Positions 24,347 through 35,915 of a DNA stretch of 64,000 nt are shown here, one piece after another; the stretch's first letter is position 1; each line of letters opens with the position of its first letter. The notes beneath the pieces were generated by a model that worked only from the letters and a program-made list of their open reading frames with translations, was not told the origin of the DNA and searched no databases. The stretch is from Vicia villosa (lineage: Eukaryota > Streptophyta > Magnoliopsida > Fabales > Fabaceae). The position numbers were made by a program, and so were the translations under genes. Location: assembly GCF_029867415.1 (NCBI RefSeq), contig NC_081186.1, positions 104,196,753 through 104,260,752 of the forward strand, given 5' to 3'.

Positions 24347-25439
24347 TGTCTTTATGAGTATAATACCTTCATTTGGATAAGGAACATACAATAAAAGGAG
24401 TGATGATTGAAGCATTGGGCTTGAGAATTATTCATTTAGGTGATCTTTCTGGTTTCACACATGAACAATACATACACTATGAGGGCCTAATAAAACTTAC
24501 CTAGCCCTCAAGATCCCATCAACATGGTAGTCACTATAAGTACAACTCTTCTAAATCCATATTGGGACCCATACATCATAATTTGTAACCCCGAAGACGT
24601 TTTATTGATGATGAATGATTAATACAATGGAACACTCCTTCACCAAAGAGGCATAATAGTGAAGAACAAGTACATAAAACACCATAAACTAGATGGAATG
24701 CGAATCAAAAGGCTTAAATAACTATAGAAATATTTTCTTGCCGACGACAAGAAGATAACTTCTCCAAATCATAATAAGAAAGTTAGGGATCATTTTGAGG
24801 AGCTCCCAAGAGGAAAAGATTCAAGAATGATGTGATAGAGCATTATTTCACTAGTTAGATCAAGGATGAATTGATACAAGGATGACCGTGACTTCTTAGA
24901 ATTTAGGAGAATGTCAGAAATTTAGATCCTCAAAAGCACCTAAAATGGTTGAACTTCAAAATATAATATCAGAGACCATCAAACACAAAGTTCAAAGTCT
25001 CCCCATGCACCCTAAAAACATTTTCTTTCATAGGCTCTCTAACCTTACAGAAAAATTTGTCAAATCAAGGAGGGAGTTAGGAGATATGTTGTGTCCAAAT
25101 TTAAAACAAATCGAATAGTCTCAAAAGTTTAACCTTCCTGCACAATCTTAGACAAATATGCCACAAGTCTTCCTGCACAAAACCTATATAAAAAACTTAA
25201 ATTCATATATGTCACCTCTTAGTTGAATGTTTAAAACTATAATATTTCTCTCATTTTTAAAAATATATTACAAAAGAACATGCATATAGATATATCTAGA
25301 AGAAGTATTCACAAACAAGATAAGATATTAGAAAAGACCTTATCCGCTGGATCGAAATCTAAGAGTCACCGAATAGAGGACACAACAATAAATGAAAATG
25401 GTATTTCACTAATTTCACAACATTACACCACAATCCCAA
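24347..25439. other. No gene identified
   Basis: The sequence is less AT-rich than the surroundings and may be decayed retroelement DNA. No frame longer than a few dozen codons is recognisable on either strand. Confidence 0.4.
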
Positions 25440-25508
25440 CCCAACCCTCAATTTTTTGGCGGGTGCGCGGACCGGCCCAGCGGATCACGACCGATTTTGC
25501 CACCTCTA
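25440..25508. mobile_element. Right-end fragment of a hAT-type element
   Basis: The sequence ggcgggtgcgcggaccgg leads to attttgccacctcta, which matches the right terminus of the element at 20180-20723. The left end is missing. Confidence 0.5.
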
Positions 25509-25519
25509 GTCCATCCTAA

Positions 25520-26400
25520 CAACTCTGGTGATAGGTTAAGGATTGACACACTTTGAATCTCACCATAAATATTTTCTAATAATTTTTTGTTACAAAAACG
25601 GTGTGCCACCTTTATTTTTATATTTATATTAAAATTAAACTACTTTTCACCATCGTCTAAATAAGCAACCGATATGAAATATACCTCAATAATACGTTTA
25701 AAATACGTAAGTTATATACATTTCATCACAATTGATACTATCAACTACGGTTAAAAGTATTACTTATATATAAGCGAAAATTTTTCCATTTTTAATACAG
25801 AAAAGCATTGACTCTCTAATGCAACTTATAAATAATTACACTCCAAACAACTTTTTGGAGTAGAATAATATCAATTTTTTATATAAAAAAGAGACCAAAA
25901 TTAAATAAAAAATATTGACCCCAATATCTCACCATCATAAATTTATCATATGTTTAATCCAATGAGAGAAAAAGACATTTAAAAGTGTCAAACTTTTTTA
26001 CAACTATACTTATAATATACACACTCATTTAAACATGAAAACTAATAATTGTACTTAACTTCCCTTTCAAAATCATCACACTTTTCTATCTAGCTAATGG
26101 TCACTAGCTACTAACTACAGCAAAAGATATCATTGAAAGAACACCAAAGTATATAGTATCAAACAGTGATGAAATTATTATTTCAAGTCCATTATTACAC
26201 TATTTTGTGGCTGAAACTTATTCAACATTCACATTGTCCGTTTCTAGTAAACAGAAGAAGCCACCAAAGACTATGCATTGAGGAAAAAATAAAAAGAAAA
26301 GGTTGAGTTTCAACTTGTATTTGAAGTACTACCTAAGACCTTAACTATAAATTATAATAACAATGTTTGAAAATAAAGTGTAGCAGTAATAGTAATATAC
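25520..26400. other. Intergenic DNA downstream of the ERF gene
   Basis: AT-rich; nothing recognised apart from the expected 3' flank of the minus-strand ERF gene. Confidence 0.5.
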
Positions 26401-26478
26401 TAATACTATATATATATTACAGTAATGTTCCAATTCCAAAAGTAGAAAATTTGATGAAATTGAAAACAACCCATGATT

Positions 26479-27195
26479 TCAATCCCAAATGGGTAGTAAA
26501 AAATCATCAGAAAAAGTAGCGTAGAATTCAATTCCATCTTCGAAGCCAATTGAGGGAGTAAGAGGATGATGATAAACCCAGTTAGTACTATCAACCGAGT
26601 CATCTAGCAAAAGAAACTCAGAACCAGCTGAGTCAACAACCGAGTCATCTTCACCTTCATTAATTTTAGGAAGTTCAACAATTTGACTAAGTTCTTGTTC
26701 TTGTTGTGACTCGTCAGATTCAGAACAACATTGTTCTGTCACGTGCGCGACAGGTACATCAAAGTCAACCATTGCAGCCGCTGCTGTTGCAGCGGCTTGA
26801 ATGTCACGTGGTGCTGACGTGGCAGGTATAGGAAGCATGTTGGAGATATTGGGAAAATTGAGGATTGCGGTTTTGCCTTTGATGGTTAAAGCTGCTACGT
26901 CGTGTGCTCTAGCTGCAGCTTCTGGTGTTGAGAATGTTCCGAGCCAGATTCGTGATTTTTTGCGAGGTTCTCGAATTTCGGACACCCATTTTCCCCAGCT
27001 GCGTTTTCTTACTCCATGGTAGGTTGGGTGTTTGTTATTATTGTTACTGTTGTTGTTGTCTTTGGGCTTTGTTGGGGTTTGTTTTTGGGTTGAATGTGAG
27101 GGTGGTGGTGAAGAAGATGAAGAGGTGGAGGAGTTTGAGGTTGTTGTCGTGGTGGTTGTTTCTGAAGAGGTTGTTGTTATTGTTGTTTGTGTCAT
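26479..27195 (-). CDS. AP2/ERF transcription factor, DREB-type (TINY/ERF038-039-like), 238 aa
   Basis: This is an intronless 238-codon frame. Residues 1-56 are low-complexity Ser/Thr/Pro/Asn. Residues 59-116 form one AP2/ERF DNA-binding domain: [18 protein letters not shown], then KSRIWLGTF, then [15 protein letters not shown], ending in LNFP. Val in the WVSEIRE strand and the KRSWGKW context point to the DREB side, group A-4 (TINY-like). The C-terminal half is acidic, with an alanine run (about 133-140) and a final DDFLLPIWD, as expected for an activation region. Known members bind GCC/DRE promoter elements in the nucleus and mostly regulate stress or growth responses; the target of this one is unknown. 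The absence of introns and the overall length are normal for the group. Upstream of the ATG are a (GA)n leader at 27255-27274 and a TATA-like box. Overlapping plus-strand frames are shadows. Confidence 0.95.
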   Translation of the reverse strand: MTQTTITTTSSETTTTTTTSNSSTSSSSSPPPSHSTQKQTPTKPKDNNNSNNNNKHPTYHGVRKRSWGKWVSEIREPRKKSRIWLGTFSTPEAAARAHDVAALTIKGKTAILNFPNISNMLPIPATSAPRDIQAAATAAAAMVDFDVPVAHVTEQCCSESDESQQEQELSQIVELPKINEGEDDSVVDSAGSEFLLLDDSVDSTNWVYHHPLTPSIGFEDGIEFYATFSDDFLLPIWD

Positions 27196-27254
27196 TGTTT
27201 GATTATGAAATTATGGTTATTAGAGAATGATTATGGAAGAGAATGTGGTTGTAG

Positions 27255-27274
27255 AGAGAGAGAGAGAGAGAGTA
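27255..27274. repeat. (GA)n in the presumed 5' leader of the ERF gene
   Basis: A short uninterrupted ga run sits 60-80 bp upstream of the start codon (a CT run in the sense of the gene). Confidence 0.85.
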
Positions 27275-27377
27275 GAAATAGAGTAGGGAGGACTAGGGAG
27301 AGAAAAAGAAGGAAGATAATGAATGAAAGAACAAGTGCCAAATGGTTAATCTTTTTGTAGTGAGGGAAACGCTCACT

Positions 27378-27383
27378 CTTATA
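27378..27383 (-). promoter_or_regulatory. Possible TATA box of the ERF gene
   Basis: On the minus strand the sequence reads CTATAAGAG about 180 bp upstream of the ATG. The spacing would allow a leader of about 150 nt carrying the CT-rich tract. This rests on motif and position only. Confidence 0.4.
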
Positions 27384-27399
27384 GCGACCCTTGACCTAG

Positions 27400-28092
27400 C
27401 AATAATATTGTTCTACTTTTACAAAGAAAATTCTCTTTGTTAAGAAATTTTCATTCTCTAACTCTATAAATTAGTCTCTTCAATTACACGCACATAATAG
27501 CACATAAAAGGATCATGTTAACGAGTATTTTGAAGACATTTTTTAAGGATATCAAGGGTCTGTTTGATAAAATAGTAGTGGACTGTTAAAAATATTTTTA
27601 AAAATCAATTATTTCAATTAACAGTATTACAAACCAAAATTTAATTCAAAAAATGAATTGTGCACTCATTTTTCCCCACATGGTTCAAAGTTGAAACCAT
27701 GTTCTGTAAAAATGTAATTTATAAACCACCTCACTGCATGTTCACTCAAGAGTTGAAAAAATGAAATCAAAATAGTAAAATAAACCTATTTGTCTGTAAA
27801 ATATTTATTCTAACAACAAGTAGTAAAATCATGCAAGACAGCTCTAGTAAGGATGAAGCAGAGGAATGAGTCAATTTCTAGGACATAAGGTCCCACATAA
27901 AATGTAAATTATTGTAGGTGCAACGTTCATATATAAGACTATTAAATATGTGAAAAGGCCTCATAAGTCCACGTAGTCTAGTCTTTCTTTTTCTTGTGCC
28001 CGTTGCGATTAAATTGTCAGTTATGTTATCTTGTCCAAAACGCCACTCCTCAACTTGTTCAAGAAAAATTCTCTACCATTTTGCTTTTGATA
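27400..28092. other. Intergenic DNA, nothing identified
   Basis: Upstream flank of the ERF gene; no further feature recognised. Confidence 0.5.
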
Positions 28093-28100
28093 CTTTTCAC

Positions 28101-28910
28101 CAGTGTTTTAAAAACCGGACCGAACCGGCCGGTCGGACCGGTCGAACCGGGAACCGGCCAGGTAACCGGTCTAGTTCAATAGCTGGATCGGGAATGTCAT
28201 TGAACCGGTGTGAACCGGTCAAAACCGATGTAAACCGCTAAAATCGGGAAAACCGGCGGTTTTTGTGAACCGGTGGTTTAAATGCATTTTTTAATTTTTT
28301 TAATTTTTTTTATTTTAAAAAATTAAAACAAATGTCATTTTTACTATTTTAATTAAAAATAAAAATTAAAAAATAAAAAATAAAAAAAATAAAAATAAAT
28401 TAAAAAATAAAAAATAAAAAAATGATTGTAGATGCGGTTGATTTTGTTACAGATGATTTTGATATTGAAGAAGGAGATCCCAATATTGAAACAATTTTTC
28501 TTTTATTGAAATTAAGTTTAGTAGACAATGGAATTATTTTTTTATAAATTATTCAATAAAATTATGTTGCGATTAAACTTTTGTTTATATTTTATAATTA
28601 TGTACTATTTGATTGTGTGTGATACCTATGTATAAAATTTGAATTTAAATTATGAACTTGTGAATTTTTTTATAATATGATATTTTCAAAAAATATAAGT
28701 ACTAGTTATATTTTGTAGGGACTGAACCATCCGGTTCGACAAATTTTATACCTATATAATTTTGTTATAACGACCGGTCTATTCAACCGAGTTATCCGGT
28801 TTAACCCGGTTTAGTCATGCGGTTCGACCAGTGACCCAGTGGTTCGACCAATAAACCAGTGACCCAGTACCCTCACCGGTTTGATGTCCGGTCCGATTTT
28901 TAAAACATTG
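28101..28910. mobile_element. hAT-type element (810 bp), 8-bp TSD, possible transposase remnant
   Basis: Termini CAGTGTTTTAAAAACCGGAC and its right-hand inverse (gtccgatttttaaaacattg) match with two differences, flanked by cttttcac on both sides (28093-28100 and 28911-28918). The CAGTG start fits the hAT terminal consensus. Subterminal DNA is made of gaaccgg/ccggtt repeats. The interior at 28430-28500 could read FVTDDFDIEEGDPNIET, an acidic piece that might be the end of a lost transposase frame; that is a guess. Confidence 0.85.
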
Positions 28911-28919
28911 CTTTTCACC

Positions 28920-30240
28920 TTTTCTTGTTCTTGTTAAATAAAGATATCAAAGTGCAATTGTGGGGATATATATGGGGATAGGTCAAAACTAAAATAGAAA
29001 ATAAATTTCAAAGAAAAGTATGGAATAGGTCAAAACTAGAATTTTTTTATGAAAACGGTATGGAATAGAATTTTTTTTAACCAAATTATTAAGCTGAATA
29101 CACAAATTTTAAAACCTATTTTTTTTATCCAAGAAAAGTGTGTGGAATTTTGTTCCTAATACCTATTCTGGTTCTTTGTCCGAGAATGACGATAGATTGC
29201 TGATAATCAAAGCTCGTTCTCCACATATAGTATATTCAGAAAATTTTAAAATTTTCAGAAATTTCTATCCTTTGACCGGAAATTTAAAATTTCTGATACC
29301 AAAAATTTTAATTATTCCGATAATCTCTCATCTCTCACGGTAAAAACGGAAAGTTATTCAAAAAATTTGGTAACCTCGTGAAATTTTTGGTAACAGCCTA
29401 TAAATTTCAAAATATTCAAAATTTATAAGATTGTATACATACAAGCACTATAAAATGGGGGGTTTCAAGATCATCTCAAGGGGTGGTAAGTTAAATCCTT
29501 CTCCTTTTTGGAAGGAAAAATCAACCCTCTTCAAAATTATATTAATATTTCTAGATGACACAACATTGCTATATGATTTTTCAACACATATTCATTTTTA
29601 TGGTTTTCTGTCTTTTCGCCCTCAGCAGTGAATTTTTAACATTAAAATATTCTGATACCAATATTTTCTCCCCTTTTATCATTACCTCCACTTCATTCTC
29701 AATTTTCTTTCTCTTTCATCACTCTTTTCACGATTTTCTCTTCTTTCTTCTGAACGTTCTTTATGTTTTTCTCTTCTCCTCACCTCTCGTCTCAATTTCT
29801 TCAATCATTCTATGTTCTAATCATTCTTGTTTTGATTTTTTGTTCTACCTATTTATATTTTTTTTGCATGTCTGATTTTTATTTTAGTTTCTTTTGAAGT
29901 TTTATGAATATTCTGTGATTTTCCATCTCATTGTATAAAAGGTTGAGTGTTTAGTGTTTTTTGTTCCATCAACCATGTAAAAATGCAATCTTTAAGCCTT
30001 TTTTCCATTTCATTAATATTTTTTTTACTGATTTTTGTATATATGGACTAATAGATAATGTTTGGTGTCTCTTCCTATCATAACCTCAAATGATCTATTT
30101 CTTCCTCTTAACAAAAACTTTGTTACTTTTATTTTGATTTTCCTTCTCTCTATTTCACAAATCTATTTTGCCTCTTAATTATGTGTTTTGTCTAACTTTA
30201 GGTTTACTTTTAAAAATAGGAACATCCAAATAAGAGAAGG
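28920..30240. other. Intergenic T-rich DNA
   Basis: At 29230-29420 aaaattt/gaaattt repeats resemble those of the foldback near 6 kb. A long T/C-rich stretch (29660-30200) lacks recognisable coding content; its open frames reflect base composition. Confidence 0.4.
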
Positions 30241-30379
30241 AAAGACACCCAATCTTAAAGCCCAACTACTTAGCAATGTGGTGCAGCCTAGCCTCAGTAA
30301 CAGAATCAACAAACATGTAAGATTTTGGTGGATTCACCATTTAACCTGAAGAAATAACATATATAGAGAGAACAAGTTA

Positions 30380-31390
30380 ATGAGAGAAGCTATGGTTCCT
30401 TTGTCACCTCTACAAAACATCATGACATCATCAGCAAACAGTTATAGGGCACTTTAAGACCATTGAGGCCAGGGATAAGATTGATTTTATTCTGATTGAC
30501 TAGATTAGTTAAATTCCTTCTAAGAACTTCAGTAACAATGAAAAAAAAGAGGAGAGAAAGGATCACCTTGTATCACTCCTCTACCACATTCAAAGAATCC
30601 ATGAAGCTTTCTATTAAAAGAAACAAAGATCTTGGAAGAATTGAGGATGGTCCATATCCAGTTAATGAAAATATCACCGAAACCAAATTGTTTAAGAACC
30701 TGCCTAAAAAACAACTAGTTGATAGAATCAAAAGCCTTTTTAATATCCACTTTGATAGCCAAATTAGCACCATAGGACTTCTTATGCATCAAGTAAACAA
30801 CTTTAGAAGTAAGCCCAATACAATCTTTAATAAATCTTCCTTGAACAAAACCATTTTTCTCTTTGGAGATGATTGTTGATGTAATGAGAGAAAGTCTATC
30901 TACAATAACCTTAGAAATTATTTTAAGTTTAAATTTAGCTAAAGCAATAAGTCTAAAGAGCTTATCAAAATGTCCAAAGGGTCGGTCGAACATTGATTTG
31001 GAAGCGACAACATCGATGCAAATTGACTTTCCCACACTACTCGCAATCACAAACAAAATGTTAGGTCGCCAATAATCTTGAGCTAGACCAAACAGAAGAA
31101 TTTAAACCTGGGAATTAGATTATCTATGAAGATTAGGGTTTAAATCTTTGTACCAAAGGAAGAGCTTGAGAGTACTCAACGAAAGATTCCAGCTGCTATT
31201 GGATATAACCCTACTTGCATCTTCTAGTGAGGATAAAGAAAGCTCATAAAAACATTTCCCGAGAGAAGTTATCCCCCAACTACCTAGGTTATTCATAAAG
31301 AAGAAAGTTTGTTTCTCAAGGCAACAACGGTCAATGGAGTTGACCTTTTGGGCTAAATAACCTGATTGTGAAGATTGTGTTTCCATGCCT
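30380..31390 (-). pseudogene. LINE (non-LTR retrotransposon) relic, ORF1 piece joined to reverse transcriptase
   Basis: Read on the minus strand. From 31386 a DUF4283-like ORF1 segment runs LGKCFYELSLSSLEDASRVI, then LAQDYWRPNILFVIASSVG, up to FDRPFGHF near 30965, with a frame break around 31110. It passes straight into reverse transcriptase: LFRLIALAKFKLKIISKVI, GFVQGRFIKDC, then LAIKVDIKKAFDSIN. After a frame change, FFECGRGVIQGDPFSPL and finally the catalytic FADDVMMFC (about 30412-30438) follow. The endonuclease region that normally lies between ORF1 and RT is missing, so the copy carries an internal deletion as well as stops. Confidence 0.85.
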
Positions 31391-31399
31391 CAATCCCTG

Positions 31400-32725
31400 C
31401 TAAATATTATTCCTCGGGAATGGATATGGCCAATCGGTCCCCTTTGTAGCAGGGTTGAGGTAGTTGGGGAGGTTGGGATTTGAGAGACATTTGAAATTTT
31501 CGTTTAAGACTTGAATGGAAGATCTTTTGGGATTTTCCTTTTTTTTGTTGTAGGGTTATTCGTTAGGTAATCAAGACTCACACAAGGAATCTGGCTGCGA
31601 GGGAAGACCGCCAAAGATTGTCAAGAAGACCGTTAAACAGTGAAAATAGCCAGAATTATCTAAAGAGCTCTATCACTTATGTAAATCATTTTTAATAAAA
31701 AAAATAAATAAAAATGATGACGCCTAATTTTAGAGATGTCATTAAAGTACTTTATGAACGTCGTTGAATTTATTATTTTAGTAGTGAAGATGAAATTGAA
31801 ATAATATTTAAATATAAAATATTTTAACATAATTTAAATAATATTTAATTATATAATATTCTAACATGAGCTCAATTCTAAAAATATCATCCTGATTGCA
31901 CTTTAATATATAATGATAGGACACCAAAATCCAAATATAATAAAAAACTAAATAATAATTTAATTTTAAAAAATTATAAATTATAAATTAATTTTGATCA
32001 GGACAAAAATACTAAAAATATATTCCTATGTAATTTAAAATTATTAGTGAGTACTAATCATAAGCTTATCTTTTTGTGAGAAAAGGTGGAACATATCTAC
32101 CATAGACCACACTAGGATTTTGTATGTTTAAATGCTTCACTAAGTATTGTCTTAGTCGTCCTTTCTAATTAAAGGGAAAATAACATCTCTGCTATATTCA
32201 TGCTTAATTGACATGTATGGTATCCAGTAAAGTCTAGTGTTGCACCAAATGCTATAGAGCTCTCACATTTTTAGGTATGACATTTATTATGTATTTGGTT
32301 TTATGATAAGGATGGTTAATTTGAAACGTCTAAAATTAATTATAAATAAAATTTATTGTCAAATAAAATTTATTTGGTATCTAGAATTGATTCTTATTTT
32401 TTTTACAAGAATAAACTTAACGAATTTCATTCATCAGATAAAGTTCAATACAAGGAAGTACAATATTAAAACAATTACATCAAGTCTAAAAATTGGCCGT
32501 CTTTGCTAACGAATGTATTGAAGCTATGTTTTATAGCCTTCCACTTTAAATATGATTATTGTTATAAAACTTACTTTTATCTAAATGAATTGAAGTTATG
32601 TTTTAGAACCAACTATAATATTTAATTAGTTAATATCAATAATAGAACATACAATTTACGTTTAGGAGTGTTTGAGAGTTGAGTTTAGAAAAGTAGTAAG
32701 GAGAATCAAAGTCTTTCATCAAAAT
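31400..32725. other. No gene identified
   Basis: AT-rich DNA with no recognisable coding content, RNA or element termini. Confidence 0.5.
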
Positions 32726-32732
32726 GTTTAGA

Positions 32733-33500
32733 TCATAACATCATCATCATATATGGGTTTGGATCCTCTCCTTCAATATGTGTGAGGTGGTCTTGAAAAA
32801 ATAAAACTGAATCATGATCACTAGAATGAAATTTTAAGGATTTAAAAATATTAGTAAATTTATCAAACCAAACTCTTGGAACTTGTTTTAAATCATATAA
32901 AGTGTTCTTCAACTTACATACTTTCTCTTGATTATGAGAAACACATGGTGAAGGTACCATAAAAAATTCATCGTGAAGATTACTATTTAGAAAAATATTC
33001 TTAACATCCTTTAAGAAATATAGAATTGGAGAACCGATGAAATTACAATAAAAATGCAAGTAGTAGTTATTTCAGCCTCTGGAGCAAAGATTTCTGTATA
33101 ATTCAAACCTATTATTGGGAGAATCCCTTAGAAACAAGACATGCTTTATTGTACTCAACTGACCAATCCAACTTAGTTTTAATTTTGTATATCCAACGAG
33201 ATCTAATAGCATGTTTTCCAAGAGGAAGACATACTAATTTTCAATTATTTGTCTTAGAAAAAACTGAAAGTTTTTCTATCATAGCCTATTTCCAAAGAGG
33301 GCATATTATAGCCTTTATATAGGAATATAGCTCGGATAAACTATGAATAGAGGTTATAAAAGAAGAAAAAACCAGGCAGTTAAGTAGGCTAAGGATCACA
33401 TGACGAATAAAGAGTAGGAAAATTGGGAGGAGGTAAGGGAGGAGGAAAACCTGATGTGACATACAATTTAATTTTATTAATAGCATGAACAACAATAAGA
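32733..33500 (-). pseudogene. Ty1-copia pol relic (reverse transcriptase)
   Basis: Minus strand. From about 33200 the pieces CLPLGKHAIRSRWIYKIKTK and YNKACLVSKGFSQ correspond to the conserved start of copia reverse transcriptase. The frame 33059-32733 continues with DVKNIFLNSNLHDEFFM, VCKLKNTLYDLKQVPRVWF and HDSVLFF. Several in-frame stops and the change of frame at about 33100 make it non-functional. It is cut off before the catalytic YVDD block. Confidence 0.85.
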
Positions 33501-33506
33501 GTTATC

Positions 33507-33531
33507 CCTCCCCCCCCCCCCCCCCCCCCCC
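33507..33531. repeat. Poly-C tract
   Basis: A run of about 24 consecutive C's next to the copia relic, highly unusual in this AT-rich window. Homopolymer length in such runs is often unreliable. Confidence 0.8.
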
Positions 33532-33679
33532 GCCAACTCACCAGGAACTAAAGTAAACAACAAAAGAGAACGAGATATCCAAAAATTCAAAACAAATTTA
33601 GGGATGAAATCCAAAATTGCATAACAAAGTTAGGGATGAGATTTAAAAGGTTTACTGAAGTGAAATGTATGTGAAAATA

Positions 33680-35150
33680 CCTTTTGTTGATCATAACCCA
33701 TCTATTTTCTTGACCAATGTCCTCCAAAAGCAAGGTAAGAAACCACCTACATGACTCCTTTGTCTCAATTTCACATACACCAAAAGCTAATGGATAGTAT
33801 TGATCATTTGGATCTCTATCATCAACAATAAGAAGAGTGCCTCCATATTTAGTATTAAGATGACATTCATCAACTCAAATGAATGACCTTCACGATTTTG
33901 TCAGTCCCTTCTTAAGCCCATCAAAGTAAAAGTAAAAACAACCAAACCTTTGCTGTATTGTTGCTCCAACACTTGCCACATTAATTTTACAATTGTTCCC
34001 ATAATTGATTATCCTTAACTATGCAGTGTATCTACACCAAAGATTGTATTATTTCACAACATCACCTTCAATCAAAGTTTTTTGCAATTTGTTTGGCCTT
34101 CCATACCTTGCTCATAGTTATGGCAAAATAAAAGTTACTCCTAATCTCAGAAACAATATCTCAAATCTTAACACCATTAGAAGATGTCATTCTAGCCGCC
34201 ATAATTTTAGCTACCCACATGGAATTAGTTGAACTATTATTCAATACCTTGTCGCACGTGTGAGTTCCAATCCATTTTTTCATCCTATACGTGTGCTTAT
34301 TCCCAACTTTACTTACTAGTGCCAAAAACCCACATTTGCCCTTGCAAATTACCCTTACTCTAACTTTGTCATTTTCACGTACTTTATCTCTCTCCATTTG
34401 AGCACTGACCATTCAGTAATGGCTTCTATAAATCATTAAGTGATACTAACTCCAATCTCACTCTGAACTTGTAACTTTTTTCTAACTCTTCCATCTTAAG
34501 CCTTGGATATTTTTTATCCTTCTCTTCATTAGAAGCATTAGGGTCACTGCTGCCAAGCTTTTCACTAGTAATATTAATGTCCATCTCATTATCCATTTCA
34601 CTATATCAACTTGCATTATCAACAACAGTTGGAGCTTTCTTTGGACTAAAATTGTGCTTCTTTGCTTCAACTTTTACCCCACTACTTCTTCCTTGGTCTT
34701 CAAAGCAATCATCCAACCCAAGAGCTCTCTCATCCGCACTATCCTCATTTTCTTCTTCTTGAACATCACCTACATCCTTTGTATTAACATCACCTATATC
34801 ATATGTATGAACGTCACCTACTTCATCTTCTTAAACATCACCTACATCATCTTCTTGAGCATCACCTACTTCATCTTCTTAAACATCACCTTTATGCTCA
34901 ACATATATGTGCATTGTACTTTTCATTTCAATGGCATATTGATATTTACCTTTTTCAGCATCACTATCACTAACCATTCTATTGTATCTGTCAGCATCAT
35001 TGTTATATGACCTTAACTAATAATTTGAACGGTTAAGCTCAATTATGTCTTTCACAATACCAAATGCTTCAAATAAGCTCCACCTGTCCGGGCCAATTTC
35101 TACTTCATGCTCATGTCCCCCCGTGTAATATACTATACAGTCCCTAAAAG
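33680..35150 (-). pseudogene. MULE (MuDR-type) transposase relic
   Basis: Minus strand. It starts near 35125 with GGHEHEVEIGPDRWSLFEAF. An acidic segment (about 34690-34900) follows, made of diverged repeats of VGDVQEDE. Next comes the zinc-binding DNA-binding piece with RVRVICKGKCGFLALV and WIGTHTCDKVLNN (34412-34161). After a frame change the transposase core follows: VDECHLNTKYGGTLLIVDD, YYPLAFGVCEIETKE and RWFLTLLLEDIG (33885-33690), containing the first catalytic aspartate. Stops and frameshifts are present, and the rest of the core is absent. Confidence 0.85.
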
Positions 35151-35159
35151 ACTAATTAC

Positions 35160-35869
35160 TCCCATAATGAAAAATCAAATTAAAATTCATCACTTACTGA
35201 GTCGTGCTCTAATCTGATGAAGTTGCATTAGTTAGTCATGCATCAGAGCTTCTCGTCGTCTTTGTTCGTCGCCTCCCTCCCACAATGTCACAGTTTGTTT
35301 TTTCTCCATAGACAAAATCCTAATTTACAGGGACTAAAACTGAAAGACTATTTCTAAACATAGTGGATTTTTTGGTGGAAACATTTTAATGGCCACTTGT
35401 GTAATTTATTATACAAAAGAACATATAAATTCATTTCCACGTCCGCGACGTTAGACATCTCAATATTTTTTTAACAAACTTCTAATGTCAGGGACTAACA
35501 CAAACACAATTGAGAAAGTGAGATATAGAAACTCTGACAAAAAAAAAATTATGGACTAAATTAAAAACACACACTAGTTTACAGCGATCAAAAGACTATT
35601 TAAACCCAAATTTTTTTTAGATTTCGATAGTATTCTTATTCTGGAGACTATCATTAAGGATACACAACAATAATAATTGTAGCAATTGTGTTCTTATTTG
35701 TATTCTTAAGATGCTAAGTAATAGTACTCTTATATTTTGGAGTGTACCAATAATAGTATTATTGCTCTTATTTAACATTCTAATAATAGTTTTAACAATT
35801 CAAAATCCTAACAATTTGATAGTAGAATTACACTAATAATATAATCATTTGATAAAATATTTTTTCTTT

Positions 35870-35915
<46 letters not shown>

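Noticed and set aside
23610..24394. Open frames of 113, 62 and 67 codons
   Set aside because: They overlap the hAT-type element at 23767-24338 and reflect its short-period repeats.
24347..25100. Possible gypsy gag remnant
   Set aside because: The composition looks coding-like, but no frame gives recognisable motifs.
26801..27230. Plus-strand frames over the ERF gene
   Set aside because: Shadow frames of the minus-strand AP2/ERF coding region.
34654..35010. 118-codon plus-strand frame with Ile/Thr/Tyr repeats
   Set aside because: Antisense of the acidic repeat in the MULE relic.
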